A stretch of DNA of 6,565 bases from Bacillota bacterium (GTDB lineage Bacteria; Bacillota; Clostridia; Clostridiales; Clostridiaceae): positions 1-6,565 of the forward strand of contig JAFADP010000094.1 of assembly GCA_023424785.1 (NCBI GenBank), in the 5' to 3' direction. The position numbers and the translations under genes are program-made. Under the pieces are notes generated by a model. The model ran no database searches. It was not told where the DNA came from and saw only the letters and a program-made list of their open reading frames with translations. Below, piece by piece: positions 1-6,350 of the stretch. The stretch's first letter is position 1; each line of letters starts with the position of its first letter.

Positions 1-1590
1 AAGAGTGAAGAAACTACACCTTATGAGATGTACTATGATTACAGCGAGCAAGTTCGAAATATACCACCTCATAGAATACTAGCTATTAATAGAGGTGAAA
101 AAGAAAAGATATTAACAGTAAAAATACTAATAGATGAAGAAAAAGTTATATCTTATTTAGAAAAGAATGTATTAAAAAATAATAAAATAAGTGATGAGTA
201 CTTAAAATTAGCAATAAAAGATTCATATAAAAGACTTATATTTCCTTCAATAGAAAGAGAAATACGAAATGAGCTTACTGATAAGGGAGAAGAAGGTGCA
301 ATAATAGTGTTTAAGGAAAATTTAAAGGCATTATTAATGCAAGCGCCTATAAAAGGAAAGACAGTTATGGGATATGATCCTGGATTTAGAACAGGGTGTA
401 AAGTAGCTATTTTAGATAGTACAGGAAAGTTTTTAGAAAATGTAGCTGTATATCCAACAGTTCCTAAAAGAGATATAGAGGGGACAAAGAAAACCCTAAA
501 AGCATTGATAGAAAAGTATGATGTAGATGTTATATCTCTAGGTAATGGGACTGCATCTAGAGAATCAGAAGAAGTAATTTCAGAGATGATTTCAGAGATT
601 AAAAAAGAAACAGGGAAAGAAATAGCATATGTAATTGTATCAGAAGCAGGAGCATCAGTATATTCTGCATCAGAGCTTGCTACAAAGGAGTATCCAGATT
701 TAGATGTTACAGTAAGAGGTGCTATATCTATAGGAAGAAGATTACAGGATCCTATGGCAGAATTAGTAAAGATAGACCCTAAGGCTATAGGGGTAGGGCA
801 ATATCAACATGATGTTACTCAAAAAAGATTAGAGGAATCTTTAGCAGGAGTAGTGGAAGATTGTGTTAATAAAGTAGGCGTTGATTTAAATACAGCAACA
901 CCATCGTTATTAACATATATCTCAGGAATTAATTCAACGATTGCAAAGAATATAGTTGAATATAGAGATGAAAATTCAGGATTTAAAAGTAGAAAAGAAC
1001 TTTTAAAGGTAAAAAGATTAGGGCAAAAAGTATATGAACAATGTGCTGGATTCTTAAGAGTTACTGAAAGTAAAGAACCACTAGATAATACAGCAGTTCA
1101 CCCAGAATCATATTCTGAAGCTAAGAAATTAATTGAAATTTTGGGATATACAAATGATGATTTAAAGAGTAAAAACTTAAATGATATTGAAGAAAGAGTT
1201 GATAAATTAGGAATAAAAAAAATAGAGGATAAGTTAGAGATAGGAGAACTAACTTTAAAAGATATAATAAAAGAATTAAAGAAACCAGGAAGAGATCCTA
1301 GAGATGAAATGCCAAAACCTATATTAAAAACTGGAATAATAGATTTAAAAGACTTAATGCCAGGCATGGTGCTTATGGGAACTGTAAGAAATGTATCAGA
1401 CTTTGGAGCATTTGTAGATATTGGAGTTCATCAAGATGGACTTGTTCATAAAAGTCAAATGGCAGATAGATTTGTAAAGCATCCTCTTGATATTGTTAAG
1501 GTTGGAGATGTAATAGAGGTAAGGATTTTAGAAGTTGATTTAAAGAGAAAGAGAATATCCTTATCAATGAAGGATATAAAAGAAAAGTAA
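1..1590 (+). CDS. tex: Tex family S1 RNA-binding transcription accessory protein (5' partial)
   Basis: The reading frame is open from the first base, so the gene starts outside the window; 529 residues remain of a family usually about 710-780 long. What is missing is the N-terminal helical region. Counting residues from base 1, a YqgF-like RNase H fold covers about 121-220, with the family hallmark GYDPGFRTGCKVA near 124. A helix-hairpin-helix region follows near 300-355 (around TPSLLTYISGI and KSRKELLKVKRLG), and a C-terminal S1 domain spans about 452-525 (GTVRNVSDFGAFVDIG, DGLVHKSQM, ISLSMKD). Tex proteins bind nucleic acid through S1 and are cytoplasmic. They are linked to transcription and, in pathogens, to toxin expression, but the exact biochemical role is not settled. 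The tail has the normal family ending and shows no frameshift. No convincing terminator follows, so some read-through into the ribU leader is possible. Confidence 0.95.
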   Translation, partial: KSEETTPYEMYYDYSEQVRNIPPHRILAINRGEKEKILTVKILIDEEKVISYLEKNVLKNNKISDEYLKLAIKDSYKRLIFPSIEREIRNELTDKGEEGAIIVFKENLKALLMQAPIKGKTVMGYDPGFRTGCKVAILDSTGKFLENVAVYPTVPKRDIEGTKKTLKALIEKYDVDVISLGNGTASRESEEVISEMISEIKKETGKEIAYVIVSEAGASVYSASELATKEYPDLDVTVRGAISIGRRLQDPMAELVKIDPKAIGVGQYQHDVTQKRLEESLAGVVEDCVNKVGVDLNTATPSLLTYISGINSTIAKNIVEYRDENSGFKSRKELLKVKRLGQKVYEQCAGFLRVTESKEPLDNTAVHPESYSEAKKLIEILGYTNDDLKSKNLNDIEERVDKLGIKKIEDKLEIGELTLKDIIKELKKPGRDPRDEMPKPILKTGIIDLKDLMPGMVLMGTVRNVSDFGAFVDIGVHQDGLVHKSQMADRFVKHPLDIVKVGDVIEVRILEVDLKRKRISLSMKDIKEK

Positions 1591-1652
1591 TGATAAAAAA
1601 TAAAAAAACAATATAGTAAATTATGTAATAATAGAACTATTTTTAAAATTTG

Positions 1653-1681
1653 TTGCAAAACTTAGAAAAGGACAGTATAAT
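1653..1681 (+). promoter_or_regulatory. sigma-A promoter of the ribU leader
   Basis: A -35 box TTGCAA (1653-1658) is separated by exactly 17 bases from a perfect -10 box TATAAT (1676-1681). Transcription would start near 1688, about 14 bases before the FMN aptamer. This places the riboswitch in the 5' leader of an independent ribU transcript. Confidence 0.8.
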
Positions 1682-1701
1682 AAAATTAAAGTTATAAATA
1701 A

Positions 1702-1811
1702 ATCTTCAGGGCGGGGTGTGAGTCCCCACCGGCGGTATAGCCCGCGAGCTGATTTTCAGCATGATTCGGTGTAATTCCGAAGCCGACAGTATAGTCTGGA
1801 TGGAAGAAGGT
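1702..1811 (+). promoter_or_regulatory. FMN riboswitch (RFN element) controlling ribU
   Basis: The conserved RFN blocks occur in order: ATCTTCAGGGC (1702-1712), a GGGG/CCCC hairpin (1714-1728), ACCGGCGGT, AGCCCGCGAGC, GAAGCCGACAGT, and AGTCTGGATGGAAGAAGGT ending at 1811. The closing helix pairs 1702-1707 with 1806-1811 (six pairs, one U-G). In this family FMN binding stabilises the aptamer and lowers expression of riboflavin synthesis or uptake genes. Here the next gene is a riboflavin transporter subunit and a terminator lies between, so control is most likely by transcription termination. Confidence 0.97.
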
Positions 1812-1849
1812 ATTATTGGAATGATATTTTTTGTGATGTAAGCTTTAAT

Positions 1850-1880
1850 GCCCTGACTATTTGTCAGGGTCTTTTTTGTT
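1850..1880 (+). terminator. FMN-controlled intrinsic terminator in the ribU leader
   Basis: CCCTGAC (1851-1857) pairs with GTCAGGG (1863-1869) around a five-base loop, followed by a T-rich run at 1870-1880. The 5' arm extended by one base, GCCCTGA (1850-1856), is also perfectly complementary to TCAGGGC (1706-1712) at the start of the aptamer. That gives a plausible seven-pair antiterminator that excludes both aptamer closing and the terminator. Confidence 0.9.
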
Positions 1881-1920
1881 TCTAATAATACACCTATTGA
1901 AGATAATAGGAGGAATTAAA

Positions 1921-2478
1921 ATGAACAATTCAAATGAAAGATTAAGCATAGGGATTAAGATAGCATTACTTAGTGCTATGGCAGTAATACTGATGTATTT
2001 TGACATTCCATTAATACCAGCTTTTGGGTGGCTAAAATTAGATTTTAGTGAGATACCTGTTCTTATAGGAGCATTTACTTTTGGGCCATTAGTAGGAATT
2101 ATAATTGAAGGATTAAAAATTATATTATATTTATTTATTAAAGGGACTCAAACAGGTTTTGTTGGAGAATTAGCTAATTTTTTAGTAGGTATTTCATTTG
2201 TATTTCCAGCAGCATTTATTTATAGAAGAAATAATAGTAATAAATCAGCAGTATTAGGTATGATTGTTGGAACAATATGTATGGAAGTGGTAGGGATTAT
2301 AGCAAATATATATCTTCTAATACCTGCATATGGAATAACTATAGATATTAAAAATTATATTATAGCAGGATTAGTACCTTTTAATGGGATAAAAGCAGTT
2401 TTAATATCTGTATTAACTTTTATGTTATATAAACACTTACCACAACAACTGCTAAATAAAAATGGTAGTACTGTGTAA
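1921..2478 (+). CDS. ribU: Riboflavin ECF transporter substrate-binding subunit RibU
   Basis: This is a 185-residue integral membrane protein of the usual length for an ECF S-component. It binds riboflavin and works with the shared EcfA-EcfA'-EcfT energising module, which is not encoded here. The start is the ATG at 1921, eight bases after the ribosome binding site GGAGG. An earlier in-frame start at 1861 lies inside the riboswitch terminator and is rejected. About six hydrophobic segments are visible (near residues 9-28, 43-60, 61-74, 79-101, 109-135 and 147-171). The first carries ALLSA at 15-19, an AxxxA pattern that S-components use to dock on EcfT. The FDIPLIPAFGWLKLDFSEIP stretch at 27-46 is typical of RibU. 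The FMN riboswitch immediately upstream supports riboflavin as the substrate independently. A terminator follows at once, so the gene is transcribed alone. Confidence 0.95.
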   Translation: MNNSNERLSIGIKIALLSAMAVILMYFDIPLIPAFGWLKLDFSEIPVLIGAFTFGPLVGIIIEGLKIILYLFIKGTQTGFVGELANFLVGISFVFPAAFIYRRNNSNKSAVLGMIVGTICMEVVGIIANIYLLIPAYGITIDIKNYIIAGLVPFNGIKAVLISVLTFMLYKHLPQQLLNKNGSTV

Positions 2479-2507
2479 AAAATACAATTTGAAAATATAA
2501 ATAAATT

Positions 2508-2546
2508 AAAAAGACTATGATAAATTAAAAAATTATAGTCTTTTTT
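2508..2546 (+). terminator. Intrinsic terminator after ribU
   Basis: AAAGACTAT (2510-2518) pairs with ATAGTCTTT (2535-2543). The stem extends inward by three more pairs, including one G-U, with a loop at about 2522-2531, and it runs into a T tract to 2547. It sits 30 bases after the ribU stop codon. Confidence 0.85.
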
Positions 2547-2622
2547 TATATTTAATAAAAATATATATGGATAAGTTTGTAAAAATATAGCGTTATAACT
2601 ATTAAAAAATGAGAAAAGATAT

Positions 2623-2628
2623 TATAAT
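2623..2628 (+). promoter_or_regulatory. Probable -10 box for the SH3b-NlpC/P60 gene
   Basis: A perfect TATAAT lies 38 bases before the start codon, in an otherwise featureless AT-rich spacer (2547-2653). At 16-18 bases upstream there is only a poor -35 match (around TATTAA at 2600-2605). The promoter may need an activator, or it may be another one, such as TTGTAA (2577-2582) with TATTAA (2600-2605). Only the -10 box is supported. Confidence 0.45.
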
Positions 2629-2666
2629 TAGATATGGTAAGTTTTTTAGGATGAGGAGGAAGAATA

Positions 2667-4364
2667 GTGAATCATAAGAAAATTATGAAGATTATAATGA
2701 CGTCGGTTGTTATAAGTGGTGGGGTATTTATGTCAGAAAAGGAAGTTAAAGCACAACCTAATACTGTAAGTAGTGGAATCGTGTGCAATGTATCAACAAA
2801 TTTAAGAGTTAGGTCAAACCCTGACATTAATGGAGAGGTTATTGCTAGCTTAAATAATGGACAAGAAGTAAAGATATTAGGGGAAAGTGGAAATTGGTAT
2901 CAAATAGATTATAATAATCAAATAGCATATGTAAGTAAAGATTACATAAAAACAGGTTCTTCACAAGAAAACTCTTCAAGAAGTATTAGTGGAAAAGTAG
3001 TAAATGTAAGTACTAACTTAAGAGTAAGAAATGGTGCTGGAACTAATTATGAAGTTATAGGTTATCTTACTAATGGAACAAGCTTAAGTATAATTGGAGA
3101 AAGTGGATCTTGGTATATTATTAATTATAATGGTCAAAATGGATATGTAAGCAAGGAATATGTATCAGTAACAACGCAAGGTAATAATTCTTCTAGTTCT
3201 AATAATTCAAATAATACATCTATTAAAGAAGGTATTGTAGTAAACGTAAGTACTAACTTAAGAGTAAGAAGTGGTGCAGGTACTAATTATGGAGTTTTAG
3301 GATACTTAACTAATGGAAGTAAAGTTAGTATAACAGGTGAAAATGGCTCTTGGTATGCTATAAATTATAATGGAAAAACAGGATATGTTAGCAAAGAATA
3401 TATTAGTATAAACAACAATGGTTCAGGATCTTCTAATACAGGAAGTCAGTCAAATATAATTGGATATGTAGTTAACGTAAGTAGTAATCTTAGAGTAAGA
3501 AGTGGTGCGGGTACAAGCTATTCAACTTTAGGATATTTAAATAATGGCTCAAAAGTTAATATTTTAGGTGAAAGTGGAGACTGGTATAAGATAAGTTATA
3601 ATGGCGGACATGGATATGTAAGTAAACAATACGTAAGTGTTGAAAGTAATGGTTCATCTTCAAATACAGTAGGGTCTAATAATACATCTCAAGATTCTAC
3701 TTTAAATCAATATGGACAAGTTATTAATGTAACTACTAACCTTAGAGTTAGAAGCAATCCAAGTACTGATGCGCCTGTAGTAACATATTTATTAAATGGA
3801 GCTAGAGTAAATATAATAGGAGAGAATGGGAATTGGTATAAGATAACTTATGGTAGTCATACTGGATATGTAAGTAAAGATTATATTATGATAATATCAT
3901 CAGACTCTTTAGATGGTACTACAAGTGCAGCTTATGATACTATTTTAAATGCAATGAAGCAACATTTAGGAGCACCATATGTTTGGGGAGGATCTGGAGA
4001 ATTATTAACAACTAGTCTTATTAATACATTAAAATCTAGATATCCAGATAAAGATTATAGTAGAGCAATGCAATATGCAGATAAGGGATATAGAGCCTTT
4101 GATTGTTCTGGACTTATGCAATGGGGATTTGCTCAAGCAGGAATACAAATATCTAGAACAACATATACACAAATTAATGAAGGTGTAGAAGTGCCTATAT
4201 CAGATGTTAAGCCAGGAGATTTATTATTTTATTCTAACTTAGGGCATGTTGGAATGTATGTTGGTAATGATCAGTGGATAGAGTCACCAAATACTAATGC
4301 AAATATAAGAATAGTATCTGTGCCTTGGAGTAAAATAGGAAGAGCAAGAAGAATCTTAAATTAA
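2667..4364 (+). CDS. Secreted peptidoglycan endopeptidase: signal peptide, five SH3b repeats, NlpC/P60 domain
   Basis: The start is GTG, chosen because GAGGAGGA (2653-2660) sits six bases upstream. Residues 1-29 form a Sec signal peptide (NHKK, a hydrophobic stretch at 9-22, and likely cleavage after VKA at 29). Five bacterial SH3 domains follow at about 37-95, 109-168, 189-248, 265-325 and 349-408. Each has NLRVRS/NLRVRN, NG, GESG/GENG, W-Y and GYVSK/AYVSK signatures, and they are joined by Ser/Asn/Gly linkers. The C-terminal NlpC/P60 domain (about 423-563) has APYVWGG, the catalytic Cys480 in FDCSG, and His527 in LGHVGMYVG. Such enzymes cut D-Glu-diaminopimelate or related peptide bonds in the cell wall, and SH3b domains anchor them there. 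No lipobox or sortase motif is seen, so the protein is probably secreted or wall-associated. Oddities are an extra segment of about 25 residues before Cys480 and Glu539 where the third catalytic residue is usually His or another polar residue. The natural substrate and role (growth, autolysis, sporulation) cannot be told from the sequence. Confidence 0.93.
   Translation: MNHKKIMKIIMTSVVISGGVFMSEKEVKAQPNTVSSGIVCNVSTNLRVRSNPDINGEVIASLNNGQEVKILGESGNWYQIDYNNQIAYVSKDYIKTGSSQENSSRSISGKVVNVSTNLRVRNGAGTNYEVIGYLTNGTSLSIIGESGSWYIINYNGQNGYVSKEYVSVTTQGNNSSSSNNSNNTSIKEGIVVNVSTNLRVRSGAGTNYGVLGYLTNGSKVSITGENGSWYAINYNGKTGYVSKEYISINNNGSGSSNTGSQSNIIGYVVNVSSNLRVRSGAGTSYSTLGYLNNGSKVNILGESGDWYKISYNGGHGYVSKQYVSVESNGSSSNTVGSNNTSQDSTLNQYGQVINVTTNLRVRSNPSTDAPVVTYLLNGARVNIIGENGNWYKITYGSHTGYVSKDYIMIISSDSLDGTTSAAYDTILNAMKQHLGAPYVWGGSGELLTTSLINTLKSRYPDKDYSRAMQYADKGYRAFDCSGLMQWGFAQAGIQISRTTYTQINEGVEVPISDVKPGDLLFYSNLGHVGMYVGNDQWIESPNTNANIRIVSVPWSKIGRARRILN
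2775..3890 (+). repeat. Five tandem SH3b-coding repeats
   Basis: Five diverged repeat units of about 180 bases each lie within the NlpC/P60 gene, separated by variable Ser/Asn/Gly-coding linkers. Units 2 and 3 are closest at DNA level: 3001-3060 and 3241-3300 match at 54 of 60 bases by eye, with an uninterrupted identical run of 25 bases (3006-3030 and 3246-3270). Units 1 and 5 are more diverged. The pattern suggests growth by duplication, with repeats 2 and 3 being the most recent or recently homogenised copies. Confidence 0.85.
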
Positions 4365-4374
4365 ATTAAATTTT

Positions 4375-4418
4375 AAAATAATAGACTTAGATAAAGATTT
4401 AGCTAAGTCTATTATTTT
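4375..4418. terminator. Bidirectional terminator between convergent genes
   Basis: A perfect 16-pair inverted repeat (4375-4390 with 4403-4418, 12-base loop) has an A-rich left flank and a T-rich right arm. It lies 10 bases after the NlpC/P60 gene and 6 bases from the stop codon of rimI on the other strand. It can therefore end transcripts from both directions. Confidence 0.9.
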
Positions 4419-4424
4419 TACTAG

Positions 4425-4865
4425 TCACCAATTTAGCCACATAATTATAGCATCTTCATTATTGTCTGAATAGTAATTTTTTCTTTTACCAACAGATTTA
4501 AAGCCCAGTTTAGTATATAAATTTAATGCAACAGCGTTAGATTCTCTAACTTCTAATGTTAATGAATTACAATTATATGACTTACATTTTTCAATTAATG
4601 ATTTTAATAATATAGTACCCATTCCTTTATTTCTATAAGTAGGGTGAATAGCTATGTTAGTGATATGTCCCTCATCTAATATAATCCATACACCAGCAAA
4701 ACCAAGAATTTTATTATCTTCTTTTATTAAAAAATATTTAGCTAATGGGTTAGTTAATTCTTTTAAAAATGAGTCTTTAGTCCAAGATTCTTTGAGACTT
4801 AAAGAGCTTATGTTTAACACATCATCTACATCTTTTTCTTGCATAAGATCTATACTAACATTCAT
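4425..4865 (-). CDS. rimI: Ribosomal protein S18-alanine N-acetyltransferase RimI
   Basis: This 146-residue GNAT-fold protein has the normal family length. The acetyl-CoA pyrophosphate loop reads RNKGMG at 78-83, after HITNIAIHP. The C-terminal half follows the RimI pattern closely: LEVRESNAVALNLYTKLGF at 104-122, then RKNYY and EDAIIM. Glu105 and Tyr117 line up with the general base and acid of E. coli RimI (Glu103, Tyr115). The enzyme acetylates the N-terminal alanine of ribosomal protein S18; in some bacteria and archaea relatives have wider N-terminal targets. The start codon overlaps the last 11 bases of tsaB, and the ribosome binding site (AGGAT, about 4878) lies inside tsaB with a slightly long gap of 12 bases. 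Translation is probably coupled to tsaB. Association of rimI with tsaB is common in bacteria. Confidence 0.92.
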   Translation of the reverse strand: MNVSIDLMQEKDVDDVLNISSLSLKESWTKDSFLKELTNPLAKYFLIKEDNKILGFAGVWIILDEGHITNIAIHPTYRNKGMGTILLKSLIEKCKSYNCNSLTLEVRESNAVALNLYTKLGFKSVGKRKNYYSDNNEDAIIMWLNW

Positions 4866-5568
4866 TTGCCATGCTCATCCTTTTTTCTAATTCTCTTTCA
4901 GCTTGAGGTTTTTTTAGATATAGGGGAGCAGAATTACAATCATCGAAAACTCCTCTAGATAAAAGCTGTAGTCCTAACTCTCCAAGAGAAGAAGCTCTAA
5001 CTATATTTAAATGATTAGGAGCAAAGTGGGCATTAGGAAAATTGTTAGTAATATAATCTTTATGTTTATTAACTCCATCACCTACAAATATAACATCTTC
5101 ATTCTTTTCTTTTAATAAGCCTAATAATTCATCTAAATCTAGGGCACAATAATCAATAAGATGTTCTAGTTCGTCATTGCCATTTCTTTTATATAAACAT
5201 GTATAAACATTTTCTCTTAATGCATCCATAATAGGACATATAATACCATTAAATGAAATAACATTATAAGCTAATGCATCAAGAGAAGATACACTTATGT
5301 ATGGCTTATTATTACCAAAACTCATTCCTTTAATCGTAGCCATTCCTATTCTTAATCCCGTAAAAGAACCTGGACCTTTTGATACTACATATCCATCTAT
5401 ATCATCTATAGACATATTACATTCTGTAAGCATATTTTGTATAAGATCCATAAGAATTGTAGAGTGCTCTCTTTTGTTATTTAATATATATTCGCCTATT
5501 ACCATATCATCATTTAATAGGGCAACAGTTGCCACTTTAGATGATGAATCTACACTTAAGATATTCAT
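4855..5568 (-). CDS. tsaB: tRNA t6A biosynthesis protein TsaB (YeaZ)
   Basis: This 237-residue protein has the ASKHA-type fold of the TsaD/Kae1 family but lacks the metal-binding site. It acts as the scaffold that pairs with TsaD and TsaE to attach threonylcarbamoyl to A37 of tRNAs reading ANN codons. Signatures are the N-terminal ILSVDSSSKVATVAL strand-loop (3-17), GPGSFTGLRIG (65-75), DALRENVY (115-122) and the C-terminal YLKKPQAE (217-224). The start is the ATG at 5568-5566, eight bases after AAAGGAG. Its A is shared with the last base of the tsaE stop codon (TAATG arrangement), so the two genes are translationally coupled. TsaD itself is not in the window and must be encoded elsewhere. 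Confidence 0.95.
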   Translation of the reverse strand: MNILSVDSSSKVATVALLNDDMVIGEYILNNKREHSTILMDLIQNMLTECNMSIDDIDGYVVSKGPGSFTGLRIGMATIKGMSFGNNKPYISVSSLDALAYNVISFNGIICPIMDALRENVYTCLYKRNGNDELEHLIDYCALDLDELLGLLKEKNEDVIFVGDGVNKHKDYITNNFPNAHFAPNHLNIVRASSLGELGLQLLSRGVFDDCNSAPLYLKKPQAERELEKRMSMANEC

Positions 5569-6026
5569 TATTTTATCTCCTTTATATAATCATATTTATG
5601 TCCATAAGGAATTAATGAAATTTTTCTATAATTTTCTCCCTTAGATAAATCCTTTGATATGTGAATATGTAAATATTCTTTTGGTAAAATCTCTTCTATA
5701 TAGTTTGCCCATTCTATAATAGAAACTGCATCTGAGAATATATAATCATCAAATCCAATTGCATATATTTCATCAGGATCACCAACTCTATACACATCAA
5801 AGTGATTTAACTTTAATCTTCCACTATCATATTCATTAACAATAGTGAATGTTGGGCTAGTTATATTTTCATTTATATTAAGTCCTTTAGCTATACCTTT
5901 TGTTATATGAGTTTTGCCTGTTCCTAAATCTCCTGTTAAGCATATTATATCACCAGGATTTAGAAGTTCACCTAACTTGAAGCCAAGGTTAGTAGTCTCT
6001 TCTATATTATTTACAATAAACTCCAT
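5568..6026 (-). CDS. tsaE: tRNA t6A biosynthesis ATPase TsaE (YjeE)
   Basis: This is a 152-residue P-loop ATPase of normal family length. It has Walker A GDLGTGKTH (32-40), the switch-like TSPTF (56-60) with TIVNEY, HFDVYR (75-80), and the family-typical IIEWANYIEEILP (103-115). TsaE hydrolyses ATP to reset the TsaB-TsaD complex during t6A synthesis in the cytoplasm. I place the start at the ATG 6026-6024, which is eight bases after GGAG (6038-6035). A TTG six bases further upstream leaves only two bases to the ribosome binding site and is unlikely. It is the first gene of the tsaE-tsaB-rimI operon. Confidence 0.95.
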   Translation of the reverse strand: MEFIVNNIEETTNLGFKLGELLNPGDIICLTGDLGTGKTHITKGIAKGLNINENITSPTFTIVNEYDSGRLKLNHFDVYRVGDPDEIYAIGFDDYIFSDAVSIIEWANYIEEILPKEYLHIHISKDLSKGENYRKISLIPYGHKYDYIKEIK

Positions 6027-6062
6027 TATCAAAACTCCTTTCTTTAATATATTTCATAATAT

Positions 6063-6090
6063 ATTCTATCAAAACAAATAAAAAATACAA
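6063..6090 (-). promoter_or_regulatory. Candidate promoter of the tsaE-tsaB-rimI operon
   Basis: On the minus strand a -35-like TTGTAT (6090-6085) is followed after 16 bases by TAGAAT (6068-6063), 37 bases before the tsaE start. The match is fair. The surrounding spacer (6033-6148) is very AT-rich and offers other weak hexamers. Confidence 0.4.
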
Positions 6091-6148
6091 ATAGTTAATA
6101 TTGAATAGTATAAATACAAAATAATTTAAAAAAATTTTAAAATAATAG

Positions 6149-6177
6149 TTGAAATTTATTTTAATGTATTATATAAT
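6149..6177 (+). promoter_or_regulatory. Strong sigma-A promoter of tRNA-Trp
   Basis: TTGAAA (6149-6154), a 17-base spacer and a perfect TATAAT (6172-6177) end 12 bases before the mature tRNA 5' end. The start point would be near 6184, giving a very short 5' leader for RNase P to remove. Confidence 0.85.
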
Positions 6178-6189
6178 AACTTTTGTCGA

Positions 6190-6264
6190 AGGGGTATGGC
6201 TCAATGGTAGAGTAGTGGTCTCCAAAACCATTGGTTGTGGGTTCGAGTCCTACTGCCCCTGCCA
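6190..6264 (+). tRNA. tRNA-Trp (anticodon CCA)
   Basis: A full cloverleaf can be drawn. The acceptor is AGGGGTA (6190-6196) with TGCCCCT (6254-6260, one U-G pair). The D stem is GCTC/GAGT. The anticodon stem is GTGGT/ACCAT with loop CTCCAAA, which puts CCA at 6222-6224. The T stem is GTGGG/CCTAC with the TTCGAGT loop. The discriminator is G6261, as expected for bacterial tRNA-Trp, and the CCA tail is encoded at 6262-6264. It is a solitary gene with its own promoter and terminator, divergent from the t6A operon. It decodes UGG, so it is not itself a t6A substrate. Confidence 0.96.
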
Positions 6265-6265
6265 T

Positions 6266-6300
6266 AGACTGTGAATAAAAATTATTCACAGTCTTTTTTT
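6266..6300 (+). terminator. Intrinsic terminator of tRNA-Trp
   Basis: A perfect 12-pair stem (6266-6277 with 6283-6294, one more A-T pair possible inside) is followed by a T run at 6294-6300. It begins one base after the encoded CCA tail. Confidence 0.92.
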
Positions 6301-6308
6301 GTACATAG

Positions 6309-6348
6309 TAAAAAAGTATAACTTACTTATTAAAGTCATACTTTTTTA
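6309..6348 (-). terminator. Second terminator hairpin, best read on the minus strand
   Basis: TAAAAAAGTAT (6309-6319) pairs perfectly with ATACTTTTTTA (6338-6348), and four further pairs lie inside (6321-6324 with 6333-6336). The single interruption, 6320 opposite 6337, is A-C on the plus strand but U-G on the minus strand. Minus-strand RNA therefore has an unbroken 16-pair stem, and its 3' arm carries a run of six U at 6315-6310. The tRNA already has its own terminator just upstream, so this one probably ends a leftward transcript from 6350-6565. Confidence 0.6.
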
Positions 6349-6350
6349 TA

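Noticed and set aside
1612..1645. Weak hairpin (ATAGT...ACTAT) followed by TTTT after tex, as a terminator
   Set aside because: Only five A/T-rich pairs with a loop of about 19 bases; in such AT-rich DNA this is expected by chance.
1098..1658. Minus-strand ORFs of 89 and 67 codons within and after tex
   Set aside because: They are antisense shadows of the Tex coding frame, with low-complexity Ile/Phe/Ser-rich products and no credible ribosome binding sites.
1861..1920. In-frame upstream ATG-type extension of ribU starting in the leader
   Set aside because: The extra codons run through the terminator 3' arm and T run and have no ribosome binding site. ATG 1921 has GGAGG at the right distance and gives the normal RibU length.
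2592..2599. Palindrome GTTATAAC upstream of the NlpC/P60 gene as an operator
   Set aside because: Eight A/T-rich bases with no repeat copy nearby; chance occurrence is likely.
4654..5644. Plus-strand ORFs of 78 and 115 codons across rimI, tsaB and tsaE
   Set aside because: They lie antisense to clearly recognisable conserved genes and encode no recognisable protein.
6027..6032. TTG start two codons upstream of the tsaE ATG
   Set aside because: It would sit only two bases from the ribosome binding site; ATG 6026 has an eight-base gap and a better start codon.
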